From Marinobacter salarius (GTDB lineage Bacteria > Pseudomonadota > Gammaproteobacteria > Pseudomonadales > Oleiphilaceae): a DNA stretch of 64,000 nucleotides. Shown here piece after piece: positions 55,614-64,000 of this stretch. The stretch covers positions 930,001 through 994,000 of the forward strand of contig CP007152.1 of the NCBI GenBank assembly GCA_000831005.1. The letters are read 5' to 3'. The position numbers and the translations under genes were made by a program. The notes beneath the pieces were generated by a model. The model was not told where the DNA came from. It did not search any database and saw nothing but the letters and a program-made list of their open reading frames with translations. Numbering within the stretch: the stretch's first letter is position 1; the number at the start of each line of letters is the position of its first letter.

Positions 55614-56924
55614 TCAGTGCAGTTTCAGGCGAGGGTGCATGGCCCGGCTTATCCGGTCCATCAACCAGATGATTCCGGTTCGAACGACGCCGTGCAGCGC
55701 GACCTGGTGCATGCGGTAGAGCGACAGGTAAAACAGGCGCGCGACTTTGCCCTCGATGTACATACTGCGACCGGAGAGATTCCCCATCAGGTTCCCCACG
55801 GTGGTGTAGCGGCTGAAATTGATCAGCGAGCCATGGTCATTGTAGACAAACGGAACCGCCTCACGGCCTTCCAGTCGATGACACAGGGTCTTGAAAAGAG
55901 TGTCTGCCTGCTGGTGCGCGGATTGAGCACGCGGTGGTACGGGCCGTTCTGACTGGGGCTGGGGGCACTCCGCGCAATCGCCAAAGGCAAAGATGTCCGG
56001 AGCCGTGGTGGCCTCCAGGGTTTGCTTCACCTTGATCTGGTTGCCACGGTTCGTTTCCAGGCCGTCCAGTGTAGCCAGGAACGCAGGCGCCTTGATGCCG
56101 GCGGCCCAGATGGTCATCTCCGAGGCGATTTCCGTGCCGTCTTTGAGCACCACCACGCCATCGCGGACCTCGCTGACGGGTTCGCCAGTCATCACCCTGA
56201 CATTCTGGTGATCCAGTTCGCGGGTTGCAGCCTCGGAGAGCCGGGCCGGCAGCGCCGGCAGAATGCGGTCAGCGGCTTCGACAACGGTAATGGATACATC
56301 CTCCGGCCGCAGGTGGTTCATGCCGTATATGGGCAGTTCCCTGGAAGCCAGTCGCAGTTCCGCTGCCAGTTCAACGCCGGTTGCGCCGGCGCCAATGATG
56401 GTGATGGGCAGTTCATGGCCATTGCCGGATTGGGCATCGTGGTTTTTACGCAAAAATGCGTTAAGCATCAGGTTGTGGAAACGCCGGGCCTGGTTGAGGC
56501 TGTCCAGGAACAGGCAATGATCCTGGGCGCCGGGGGTTCCGAAGTCGTTCGCTGTACTGCCCACGGCAATCACCAGGGTGTCATAACCGATGCGGCGTTC
56601 CGGCACGACTTCGCCCCCGTCCTCATCGTGGAATGGCGCGATGATCACTTCCCTGGCGTTGTGATCCAGGCCGTTCATGCGCCCGAGCTGGAATTCATAG
56701 TGATGCTTGCGTGCGTGGGCCCGGTAGTTGATTTCGTTGGCGTTGGCATCAAGCGAGCCGGAGGCCACTTCGTGGAGCAGGGGTTTCCAGACGTGGGTCA
56801 GGCCGGCGTCGACCAGGGTGATACGGGCTTTGCGTTTCTTTCCGAGTTTGTTGCCGAGGCGGGTGGCCAGCTCAAGACCGCCCGCGCCGCCGCCTACGAC
56901 GACGATGTGATGCAGATTATCCAT
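55614..56924 (-). CDS. ndh: Type II NADH dehydrogenase (NAD(P)/FAD-dependent oxidoreductase)
   Basis: 436 residues. FAD site VVVGGGAGGLELATRLG at the N-terminus, NAD site ITIIGAGATGVELAAEL in the middle, AAGIKAPAFL, and the FAD-contact DIFAFGDCAECPQP. The C-terminal tail SLYRMHQVALHGVVRTGIIW is the amphipathic membrane-binding end of NDH-2. It passes electrons from NADH to quinone without pumping. The ATG at 56924 has AGGAA eight bases upstream and is preferred to the start at 56954. Confidence 0.9.
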   Translation of the reverse strand: MDNLHHIVVVGGGAGGLELATRLGNKLGKKRKARITLVDAGLTHVWKPLLHEVASGSLDANANEINYRAHARKHHYEFQLGRMNGLDHNAREVIIAPFHDEDGGEVVPERRIGYDTLVIAVGSTANDFGTPGAQDHCLFLDSLNQARRFHNLMLNAFLRKNHDAQSGNGHELPITIIGAGATGVELAAELRLASRELPIYGMNHLRPEDVSITVVEAADRILPALPARLSEAATRELDHQNVRVMTGEPVSEVRDGVVVLKDGTEIASEMTIWAAGIKAPAFLATLDGLETNRGNQIKVKQTLEATTAPDIFAFGDCAECPQPQSERPVPPRAQSAHQQADTLFKTLCHRLEGREAVPFVYNDHGSLINFSRYTTVGNLMGNLSGRSMYIEGKVARLFYLSLYRMHQVALHGVVRTGIIWLMDRISRAMHPRLKLH

Positions 56925-57090
56925 GACAAGGGTTCCTGAAGTGAAGATAGCCAAGAACTCTCGTCAAAAACCCTTGGCTGTCCTCACTGGGGAAGGCAAC
57001 GACACAGAGCGGTAATGCTAACGCACTGTTGTGGCAGGGACAATTCGCCGTTAGTACCTATATCCGGGGCAGGACCGGAGCGGGCGGAGT

Positions 57091-57695
57091 CTAGTGGCGG
57101 GCACGATAGTGATCGAGCATGGCTGCCATGTCTTCGGCAAGCTCAGCGACCTGCTCAGGCTGATCTCCCGTTGGGCAAAAGACCGGAGGCCAATGATCTG
57201 TGCCTGAAGCAATCTTGCCAGCCGGGCACAGTGGGTTCCCGGTGCCAGCTCGCCCTGGAGTTTCGCCTGCTCCAGAAGTTCAGTCAGAGCCTGCTCAATA
57301 GCGCTCAGGATCGAATTCGCCTGGTTTGCAATGGCCGTATTGGTGTTACTGGCTTCGAGCAGGGTTTTAACGACCATGCAGGCGCGGGATGGCGACTCGC
57401 CGCCGGGGCTGGCCTGTCGTGCGATGCAACGAAGGTGCTCCTGCAGCCCGTCCATCACCGACGGACTTCCAGCCAGGTGCTCGCGCAGTTCCAGCCCGCT
57501 TCTCTGTGCATAGGCAGCCAGCGCTTCGCTGAACAGTCCATCCTTGCTGCCAAAGGTTGCATAAATGCTGCCAGGGCGCATGTCCAGAGCCTGCTCAATC
57601 TGCTTCATGGAAGCGCCGGCATAGCCCCGCTCCCAAAACAGGTTCATTGCTTTGTCTAGCGCGATTTGTCGATCGTAACGAGCGTTTCTGGCCAT
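57091..57695 (-). CDS. TetR/AcrR-family regulator (one frameshift)
   Basis: About 202 residues: HTH with ALDKAMNLFWERGYAGASMKQIEQAL and RPGSIYATFGSKDGLF, then a ligand domain. Near 57164 one C is missing (AGCCTGAG for AGCCCTGAG), so the natural end PEQVAELAEDMAAMLDHYRA lies in the next frame and stops at TAG 57091-57093. Two 16-bp operators lie between this gene and the divergent AhpD-like gene. The HTH resembles the NemR/AcuR-type group that senses reactive electrophiles, but this is a weak cue. Confidence 0.85.
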
Positions 57696-57740
57696 GGGTA
57701 CCTGCCAACGACGGGTGATTTAATTCCTCGTAATGATAAC

Positions 57741-57756
57741 TTGAGTGATCGCTCAA
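57741..57756. promoter_or_regulatory. TetR operator 1
   Basis: TTGAGTGATCGCTCAA, an almost perfect 16-bp inverted repeat, 45 bases from the TetR gene start. The same pattern recurs at 57780. Confidence 0.75.
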
Positions 57757-57779
57757 AAACAGTTACCGTGGGTCTGTAA

Positions 57780-57795
57780 TTGAATGAACGCTCAA
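57780..57795. promoter_or_regulatory. TetR operator 2
   Basis: TTGAATGAACGCTCAA, a less perfect copy of operator 1, 39 bases further on and 22 bases before the AhpD-like start codon. Together the two can repress both divergent genes. Confidence 0.72.
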
Positions 57796-57817
57796 TATTA
57801 ACCGAAAGGAGAGTGTT

Positions 57818-58372
57818 ATGACGGATTTCACCATTCACGATGTCGAATCGGCGCCTGAAAAATCAAAACCGCTTCTGGAAAATTCAGTCAAGGGCTTTGG
57901 CATGATTCCCAGTTTGCACGGGATCATGGCAGAAGCACCAGGAACTCTTGAGGGTTATCAGACCTTGCACCGGTTGGTGCTGGAAAGCAGTTTTGACAAT
58001 GATGAGAAAACCGTTGTCTGGCAGACCATCAACGTAGAGAACGCCTGCCATTACTGCGTACCGGCGCACACCGGAATCGCCAAGATGATGGAAGTGTCGG
58101 ACGACATCATCAACGCGCTGCGCGACGAGACGCCACTGCCCAGTAACAAGCTTGAAGCCCTGAGGACGTTCACGCTGGCTGTCATGCACAAGAAAGGCAA
58201 TGTCGGTAAGGAAGACCTGGATGCGTTCTATGGTGCTGGCTACAAGCATCGTCAGGTACTGGAAGTGATCCTGGTGCTGTCCCAGAAAGTCATGAGCAAC
58301 TACATCAACCACATTGCGGAAACGCCGGTTGACGAGCCATTCCAGAAGTTTGCCTGGGAAAAGAAGAAGTAA
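57818..58372 (+). CDS. AhpD/carboxymuconolactone decarboxylase-family protein
   Basis: 184 residues of the AhpD-like fold. The redox/proton-relay motif is NACHYCVPAHTGIAK (CxxC with the downstream His) at about residues 68-83; the ISPEK-like helices before and after are typical. A strong AAGGAGAG precedes the ATG. It is divergent from a TetR gene with two shared operators, so it is likely induced by that regulator's ligand, perhaps an oxidant or electrophile. AhpD-type peroxidase activity is possible but the catalytic Glu was not verified. Confidence 0.87.
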   Translation: MTDFTIHDVESAPEKSKPLLENSVKGFGMIPSLHGIMAEAPGTLEGYQTLHRLVLESSFDNDEKTVVWQTINVENACHYCVPAHTGIAKMMEVSDDIINALRDETPLPSNKLEALRTFTLAVMHKKGNVGKEDLDAFYGAGYKHRQVLEVILVLSQKVMSNYINHIAETPVDEPFQKFAWEKKK

Positions 58373-58403
58373 CGGAACGATTCCCTGACGCTACGGGTGC
58401 GGT

Positions 58404-60506
58404 TCAGCCCGCATCCGTTGCCAGTATCTGCGCTTGCCGCTGGCGTTTCTTCTCCAGCACCTTGTCCACGCATTGGCTCTGGTCTTTCAGAATCACCACG
58501 CACTCCAGGCACTGGATGCATTCGTTGTAATCAATCCGGCCATCTTTATGGATCGCATTGATTCCGCAACTGTTCTTGCAGTGCTGGCAAGGCTTGCCGC
58601 ACAGCTCCACCCGGTCGAGCCAACTGAACAGGCGTAGCTTGCCCAGAACCGCCAGGCCGGCCCCGAGCGGGCAAAGGTAGCGGCAGTAGAACTTGTGGAT
58701 GAACATGCCCACCACCAGCAGGCCAACGGCATAGCCGACGAACGGCCAATAACGCACGAAGAAGAGCGTGATGCCGGTTTTGAACGGTTCCACTTCCACC
58801 AGCTTCTCCGCCAGTTCCAGTGAATAGAACGCCGTTCCCACCAGCACCAGAAGTATCGGGTACTTCAATAGAATCAGCCGCCGATGCCATTTTTCCGGTA
58901 CTTTCACCTGGCGGAGCTTCAGTTTCTCGCCCAACCAGGCCGCCATCTCCTGCAACGCGCCAAAGGGGCAGAGCCAGCCACAGAACAGCCCGCGCCCCCA
59001 GACAAACAGGCTGATAAAGGTGTAGGTCCACAGGATAAACAGCACCGGGTCCATCAGGAATACGTTGAGTGAAAAACCGTCCCAGATGGCCAGGAACAGG
59101 GTGTAGATATTCACCACCGAAAGCTGACCCTGAGCATAGAAGCCGATAAAGAACAGGGTGAAGAACAGAAAGCCCCAGCGGAACCGATGCACCAGTTTCG
59201 GATATTGGCTCAGGGTGCGCTGACGGGCGAAGAACACCGTCAACAGGGTGAGACTGAGGACCAACAGGGAAATGGTCAACCAGCGTTCCTTCCATAGCCC
59301 GATCCACACCGGTTGGCGATTGTCTTCTGGCCGAGGTGTCACCTCGACGGCTTCGAACAGCTCCTGCGCAAAGGCCATCGGGATCTCCAGCTCGGTGCTG
59401 TCGGCAACCAGGTGATTCTTCCGCAATGTGACGCCCAGCTTCAGAGTCGCTTCGGCACCGGGATTGAAGCCTGCGTTGCCGCCGACCCGGAACAGGGTTG
59501 TCCGGGCGAACTCCGGCATGCCGTCGGCGTTGATCTGTATGTTCTGGTCGAACACGTTGATATCGCGAATGTCCAGCGACAGACTATTTTGCTGCAATCC
59601 CAGGCGATCCGGTGAGCTTCCTGGGGTGAAGTCATCCGGTAGGTGTGGGTAAAGTCCGCGGGACATGACGGCCAGTATCTGGGCGTCTGGCCCCGTCTTT
59701 TCTTTCAGCCGCTGGAAACCTTCGTCGCCCAACAGATTGCGGCCCACCATTGGTGCGTTGATGTAGCCGAAAAACAGCTCGGCGAAAGGCTCGCCAGGGT
59801 CAGGTTGCGACGCCTCGGGATAATCCACCAGGGGCGAGCCCAGTTTCTGTTCGATCGCCGCAGAGCTGATACGCCAGTGGCCGATGTACCCCCGTTCGAT
59901 CAGTTGCGCCCACGACAGCGGTTGGTAGAGATCGGTTTTCGCCCGGGTAGCAGGTGCCTGGGTAAACCCCTCCAGTTTTTTCCGCGCCACCTTGAGAGCT
60001 GACGAGAGAACTGTGTCGTTAATAATCAGCACCGACACGGTGGCTTTGCTCACTCCATCGAAATGCACCACGTTGCCATCCGGGCTTTTGCCGCTGCGAG
60101 AGCCCGACGTATCGATAATGATCTGTTCGGTGAGTGAGCGGCCCTCGTACTGATCAATGAACTCGAACAGTGGCTCCTCGCCCAGCCCATGGAGAAAAAC
60201 CGGTTCGTGATGGTTGAGAATGCGAATGCCGGTAAAGCGGCCGCGGCTGTCGAGCCCGATCAACATGCTGACGGGTTTCCCGGCAAAGCCCTGGAGTGGA
60301 CTGATATCGCGGGATTCGTAGGCGTAGCCTATCAGCTCCTGAAGCTGATACACCGGGTACACCGGGTAGTCCGGCAACCGGTCACGAATGTCTGTGGCCT
60401 TGGGGAATAGTTCCTGGATTAACGTCTGCTTCTCATCGTCCAGGGCGCCATACGTCGCCAGGGGAAAACAGGCTAGGACCAACAGCAGCAATAGCCGCAA
60501 GGGCAT
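58404..60506 (-). CDS. NosR/NirI-family membrane flavo-iron-sulphur protein
   Basis: 700 residues, intact. Signal peptide (1-20), periplasmic FMN-binding domain with covalent-flavin-type FDGVSKATVSVLIIN (S-x-A-T), then about six transmembrane helices from residue 405. Conserved loops GLFCGWLCPFGALQEM and CRYLCPLGAGL are present, as are C-terminal cysteine motifs CGKPCQHCKNSC and CIQCLECVV for two [4Fe-4S] clusters. This is the NosR architecture, which supplies electrons to nitrous oxide reductase, yet no nosZ or other nos gene is adjacent. A NirI/CcoG-like or other electron-transfer role is possible. Confidence 0.88.
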   Translation of the reverse strand: MPLRLLLLLVLACFPLATYGALDDEKQTLIQELFPKATDIRDRLPDYPVYPVYQLQELIGYAYESRDISPLQGFAGKPVSMLIGLDSRGRFTGIRILNHHEPVFLHGLGEEPLFEFIDQYEGRSLTEQIIIDTSGSRSGKSPDGNVVHFDGVSKATVSVLIINDTVLSSALKVARKKLEGFTQAPATRAKTDLYQPLSWAQLIERGYIGHWRISSAAIEQKLGSPLVDYPEASQPDPGEPFAELFFGYINAPMVGRNLLGDEGFQRLKEKTGPDAQILAVMSRGLYPHLPDDFTPGSSPDRLGLQQNSLSLDIRDINVFDQNIQINADGMPEFARTTLFRVGGNAGFNPGAEATLKLGVTLRKNHLVADSTELEIPMAFAQELFEAVEVTPRPEDNRQPVWIGLWKERWLTISLLVLSLTLLTVFFARQRTLSQYPKLVHRFRWGFLFFTLFFIGFYAQGQLSVVNIYTLFLAIWDGFSLNVFLMDPVLFILWTYTFISLFVWGRGLFCGWLCPFGALQEMAAWLGEKLKLRQVKVPEKWHRRLILLKYPILLVLVGTAFYSLELAEKLVEVEPFKTGITLFFVRYWPFVGYAVGLLVVGMFIHKFYCRYLCPLGAGLAVLGKLRLFSWLDRVELCGKPCQHCKNSCGINAIHKDGRIDYNECIQCLECVVILKDQSQCVDKVLEKKRQRQAQILATDAG

Positions 60507-60643
60507 GGTCTCTCTCCATCGATTTCTTGTTGTTGGTCAGATCCATGCTAGAGATTTGCCATGCGGGCACAATGCGACCTCCGGGCCGGGCAGGTGCTAC
60601 TTTGTGAGGAGAAATGAAGGCTGAGAAGGAAAGCAGAGGTCGA

Positions 60644-61380
60644 TCAGTTCAGGCGAATCACCCGCCCCATTAAACGTCGCCAGTCGATAGGCAGGCGGTT
60701 TTCCAGCGCCACCAGGGAGGGGTCTTTGGTGTGCAGGGCTTCAAAGGGGCGCTTGCTGGCGAAGATCACCGTGTTGTTGGTTTTACTCTTGAACAGCAGG
60801 AGGACTGCAAACCCCGCGCGCAGCTGGTGGAACAACGGACCATTGATGTCCGGCGTGCGATGATAGTTGATGGCGAGCCAGCCGTCGTCGCCAAGTACCC
60901 GGCTGCATTGTCTGATAAACTGCCGCTGGGCCTGGGCCGGCTCATGCGGTCGGAGTTGTACATGTCGGCCAGGATGAGGTCGCTGCTACCGTCCGGCGCT
61001 TTGCCGAGGGCGTCCCTGGCATCGCCGATGGTCATTGTCAGGTTGTCGGAATGCGGCAGGCTGAAGTATTCGCGGGCCACCTCCAGCACCCGGGGCCGCA
61101 ATTCCACCGCGTGTACCTGGCAGTCAGGCAGCAGGTGCAACAGCGCACTGGCCATCACGCCGCCGCCGAGGCCAAGAATCGTGGCGTGTGCGGGCTGTGC
61201 AAAGGCAACTGGCAACAGCATGGCGCGGCTGTACTCATGAACGGGAAGATGGGGCCTGCGGCGATCTATCTTGCTTTGCTCAAACACCGAATCAAAGGTC
61301 ATCACCCGATGTTTGCGATAGTCGACCACCAGAATGCCACCGAGTGCGTCCCGGGTGTAATGGATAATCTCGCCCTTCAC
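60644..61380 (-). CDS. Spermidine synthase-like methyltransferase-fold protein (one frameshift)
   Basis: About 245 residues. The SAM/dcSAM-binding fold shows ILGLGGGVMASALLHLLPDC, HAVELRPRVLEVAREYF and MTIGDARDALG, ILADMYNSDRM. One C is missing near 60947 (AGCCGG for AGCCCGG), so QFIRQCSRVLGDDGWLAINY continues in the next frame. It resembles the short SpeE-like proteins without a typical polyamine N-terminal domain, so aminopropyl transfer is uncertain. The start GTG at 61378-61380 has AAGGGA eight bases upstream. It is divergent from rlmA. Confidence 0.78.
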
Positions 61381-61478
61381 GGTGGCGTCCCTTGTCTGAT
61401 CGCTGCGTCGTTATTCTGGGCATTTATCCGCCGCTTCTCAAGCCGCACGTCAGGGCCGGAGGCCGCGAGCCTGTGAGT

Positions 61479-62339
61479 ATGGACACCTTCAGTGCCCTGG
61501 CCTGCCCGTTGGACGGTGAGCCCCTGAACCAGTCCGGTACCTGCTGGCGTTGCCCGGCTGGTCACAGTTTTGATGTTGCCCGCCAGGGCTACCTGCACCT
61601 GCTGCCGGTCCAGAAGAAGCGCTCGCTGGACCCGGGTGATAGCAAGGAGATGGTGGCGGCTCGACAGCGTTTCCTCAACGCCGGTTACTACCGGCCGGTT
61701 GCCGAGGCCGTCAGCAAAGCTGTGATGCCCGGCAATGCCAGCGACACCAGGCTGGCCTGTCTGGACGCAGGGTGCGGTGAGGGCTACTACCTGCGGCAAC
61801 TGGTGGCGGAAAACCCGGAAGCGTCGTTCTCGCTGATGGGCTTGGATATCTCCAAATGGGCCACCCTGGCCGCCGCCAAACAGGACAAGCGCCCGCGCTG
61901 GGTGGTGGGCAGCAATGCCAACCTGCCGGTATTGCCTGGCACCCTGGACCGCGTACTCTGCCTGTTCGGCTTTCCCGTCTACAGCGAATTTGCCCGTGTG
62001 CTCAAACCCGGCGGCATCCTGATCCAGGCCGACGCTGGCCCCGATCACCTGCGGGAACTGCGGGAGATTATCTATCCGTCGCTCAAACCCGAAAAGCCGC
62101 CAGCTGTTGACGTGCCTGAAGGTTTTTTGAGTCTGGGGACAGAGACGATTCGTTATTCACTGACCTTGGAAAGCCAGGAGGCGATTGCCGACCTGCTGGC
62201 GATGACGCCGCATTTTTACCGGGCGCCTGCGGAGGGGCGGGTTCGTGCCGAGACACTCGAAACCCTGGCGGTGACGGTCGAAGTCACGCTGAGGCGTTTT
62301 GTTCGTGATTCTGCCGCTACGACGACAACGCCCCGATAG
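61479..62339 (+). CDS. rlmA: 23S rRNA (guanine-N1)-methyltransferase RlmA
   Basis: 286 residues. The N-terminal zinc finger has CPLDG...CWRCPAGHSFD (Cys and His ligands), followed by YLHLLPVQKK and a Rossmann methyltransferase: LDAGCGEGYYL, LMGLDISKWA, LCLFGFPVYSEFARVLKPGG. It methylates G745 (E. coli numbering) in 23S rRNA. ATG 61479 is used; a GTG at 61473 has better spacing from GGAGG (61458-61462) and may be the true start. Its 3' end overlaps the convergent ankyrin gene by 23 bases. Confidence 0.88.
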   Translation: MDTFSALACPLDGEPLNQSGTCWRCPAGHSFDVARQGYLHLLPVQKKRSLDPGDSKEMVAARQRFLNAGYYRPVAEAVSKAVMPGNASDTRLACLDAGCGEGYYLRQLVAENPEASFSLMGLDISKWATLAAAKQDKRPRWVVGSNANLPVLPGTLDRVLCLFGFPVYSEFARVLKPGGILIQADAGPDHLRELREIIYPSLKPEKPPAVDVPEGFLSLGTETIRYSLTLESQEAIADLLAMTPHFYRAPAEGRVRAETLETLAVTVEVTLRRFVRDSAATTTTPR

Positions 62340-62847
62340 CCTCGTTCGCTTCCATGGTCCGGGCCAGATCCTCTGCCGTTTGCCCATCCTCATCTTTCAA
62401 CGATTTATCCGCGCCTGCTTCCAGCAAACGCCCAATCATATCCACCCGATTGAACATGGCGGCGACCATTAGCGGTGTTTTGGCGCCTGCCGGGCGATGG
62501 TCGACGTCGGCGCCGGAGGTCAGCAGCAGGTCTGCAATGTCGGTATTGCCCTGATACACCGCGCTGGCCAGGGGCGTTTGTAGCTGGTCGTTGGCCAGGT
62601 TGGGGTCGGCACCCTGTTCCAGCAGCAGGCGCGCGGTGTCTTTGTGGCCGTTGCTGCAGGCGAGCATCAGCAGGCTGTCACCGGTGTTGGTGCGGATGTC
62701 CACGGGTACGCCGGCGTTGAGCATCACGCTGAGGGGGCCGGCACCACCATTCCGGGCCAGTTCGAACAACCCCTGGGCGAAAGCAATGGCGTCTTCGTCC
62801 TGTTGATTGTCGGGGTTCTGGGGCCTGGTTGGCTTGTCGTGGCTCAT
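62317..62847 (-). CDS. Ankyrin-repeat protein
   Basis: 176 residues with four ankyrin repeats from about residue 40. GDSLLMLACSNGHKDTARLL, QTPLASAVYQGNTDIADLLL and KTPLMVAAMFNRVDMIGRLL are the clearest; GQTAEDLARTMEANEAIG caps the end. An acidic, polar N-terminus of about 35 residues has no signal peptide, so the protein is likely cytoplasmic and acts as a protein-binding partner. No partner is evident nearby. Confidence 0.85.
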   Translation of the reverse strand: MSHDKPTRPQNPDNQQDEDAIAFAQGLFELARNGGAGPLSVMLNAGVPVDIRTNTGDSLLMLACSNGHKDTARLLLEQGADPNLANDQLQTPLASAVYQGNTDIADLLLTSGADVDHRPAGAKTPLMVAAMFNRVDMIGRLLEAGADKSLKDEDGQTAEDLARTMEANEAIGALSS

Positions 62848-63012
62848 GGTTTTCCTCTGGTTTCATAGCGAATCTTGAGCAACCGTAACACGCCTGGAGC
62901 CAGCCAAGAATTGGACTTGGGTACGGTATGGATCTGGACAGACCCACAACGCCACTGTTAAAACCGTGCTATCAGGTAAGCAAAACCATCAAGGGTACAG
63001 GAGAACAGGACT

Positions 63013-63641
63013 GTGAAAATCAAGGTTCGAGGTATTGAAGAAGGCCAGCCGGTGCCGGAGAAATTCGCGTTTGGTGTCTACAGCGAACAGGACACATGAG
63101 CTTTGGCCCCAACCGCAACCCGGAACTGGTCTGGGAAGACGCGCCGGAGGGCACCAGGAGTTTCGTGGTGATGATGTTTGACCCGGACGTGCCCAGCGTG
63201 GCGGACGACGTCAATCAGGAAGGCAAAACCGTGTCGAAGGACATTCCCCGGGTGGATTTTTTCCACTGGCTGCTGGTGGACGTGCCGGCCACCACGTCCC
63301 GCATCCCCGAGGGCGAGGACAGCGATGGTGTGATTCCCAAGGGCAAGGAGCCCGGTCCGGGCCCGATCGGTATCCGTGGCGTGAACAACTACACCCAGTT
63401 CCTGGCTGGCAATCCCGACATGGCAGGAACCTATGCCGGTTACGACGGTCCCTGTCCGCCCTGGAACGATGAGATCCTCCATCATTACCACTACGAAGTG
63501 CACGCGCTGGATGTTGAAACTCTGGGGCTGGATGGTGAGTTCGATGGTGCCGCAGTTCGTGAAGCCATGGCAGGTCACGTTCTGGCCAGCGCCCGGGTGA
63601 CCGGTACCTACACGCTGAATCCGGATTTACGTAAAGACTGA
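63013..63641 (+). CDS. YbhB/YbcL-type PEBP (Raf kinase inhibitor-like) protein (one frameshift)
   Basis: About 210 residues. The start is GTG at 63013 with AGGAGAA (62999-63005) eight bases upstream; MKIKVRGIEEGQPVPEKFAF is lost if one starts at the later ATG. The frame slips near 63092 (one base missing in the segment reading GGACACATG), after which SFGPNRNPELVWEDAPEGTR continues. The PEBP ligand motifs are SFVVMMFDPDVP (DPDxP) and GIRGVNNYTQF, with GYDGPCPP. The family's bacterial role is unclear. A terminator follows. Confidence 0.87.
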
Positions 63642-63670
63642 GCAGCCACAGGCTGGCGCCATCCGCAAGA

Positions 63671-63707
63671 AAGCCGGAATGTCGGGTGACCGACGTCCGG
63701 CTTTTTT
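63671..63707. terminator. Intrinsic terminator after the PEBP-like gene
   Basis: AAGCCGGA (63671-63678) pairs with TCCGGCTT (63696-63703), with an inner GTCGG/CCGAC stem and a run of six T. Confidence 0.88.
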
Positions 63708-63741
63708 ATGCGCGACCATTTACGGTGATTTTCGACTCGGT

Positions 63742-64000
63742 TCAGCCTGTGCCTGCGAGTAACTGTTCGAAGGTAGTGATGGTTCCCGGACTGTCCGGCT
63801 CATAGCCGGGAAGGTGTTCGATCCGATCGATAAAGGCCTGCGAGCGCATCAGCTCAATCAGGTGCGACAGGTTGTCCTGCCCCAGCCGCTCTTCATGGCA
63901 GAGCAGGAGGTAGTGCTCGCTGGCCATTTCCACGAAATCAAGGTTGAACTGGCTGGCCGCCGCTTCCACGCCGAAGCCAACATCCGCCATTCCCGACGCG
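63742..64000 (-). CDS. PBP-like domain of a HTH regulator or molybdate-type binding protein, 3' part
   Basis: Only the last 86 codons lie in the window; the frame stays open to the right edge, so the 5' end is missing. ADVGFGVEAAASQFNLDFVE, EHYLLLCHEERL and LIELMRSQAFIDRIEHLPGY are typical of the C-terminal periplasmic-binding-like domain (PF12727 type) found in ModE-like regulators. It is convergent with the PEBP-like gene. Whether an HTH domain precedes it cannot be seen. Confidence 0.65.
   Translation of the reverse strand, partial: ASGMADVGFGVEAAASQFNLDFVEMASEHYLLLCHEERLGQDNLSHLIELMRSQAFIDRIEHLPGYEPDSPGTITTFEQLLAGTG

Overview
The window looks like a chromosomal segment of a high-GC marine gammaproteobacterium, most likely Marinobacter or a close relative. 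This is inferred from gene content and style: an ectoine synthase gene, monomeric NADP-isocitrate dehydrogenase, an OprI-type lipoprotein, Pseudomonas-like queC/queE and CyoE/SCO neighbours, and GC-rich intergenic palindromes. There is no rRNA, tRNA, CRISPR array, transposase or phage gene that I can support.

Layout: 1-2.4 kb holds the end of the haem O synthase gene, a SCO-type copper chaperone and a YbfB-type MFS transporter. 2.5-7.8 kb holds hrpB, a RimK-like ATP-grasp gene and a type III PLP ornithine/lysine decarboxylase preceded by a leader that can fold, interspersed with four copies of an intergenic palindrome. 7.9-13.7 kb (minus strand) holds an MFS gene coupled to a lone ectC, a GTPase/DUF3482-DUF2868 pair, a DUF6164-like gene and a lipoprotein esterase. 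13.7-24.0 kb is the most coherent system: two sigma-54 promoters, each preceded by three 18-bp inverted repeats, flank a gene for a sigma-54 activator and drive a 3-hydroxybutyrate (3HB) oligomer hydrolase and an operon of TRAP transporter (dctPQM), 3HB dehydrogenase and acetoacetyl-CoA synthetase. This reads as a self-contained route from 3HB oligomers to acetoacetyl-CoA. 24-37 kb holds isocitrate dehydrogenase, a diguanylate cyclase, a serine hydrolase, small unknown genes and a large hybrid sensor kinase with a lone receiver. 37-48 kb holds a candidate sRNA, a DEDDh exonuclease, queC-queE, an AraC regulator, hydrolases, an extracellular nuclease, a WYL regulator, and a SlyA-like regulator next to a DHA2 efflux pump. 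48-64 kb holds a yybP-ykoY manganese riboswitch with a GDT1-type exporter, an L,D-transpeptidase, an NfeD-slipin pair, an Lpp/OprI-like lipoprotein beside a second L,D-transpeptidase, a K+/H+ antiporter, a type II NADH dehydrogenase, a TetR gene divergent from an AhpD-like gene, a stand-alone NosR-like protein, RlmA, an ankyrin protein and a PEBP-like protein.

A property of the whole sequence matters to any reader: about two dozen genes are broken by single-base deletions, almost always a missing G or C in a run of two to six. They include housekeeping genes (isocitrate dehydrogenase, the OprI-like lipoprotein). The bias points to sequencing or assembly error rather than gene decay, so these genes are annotated here as whole CDSs spanning the break.
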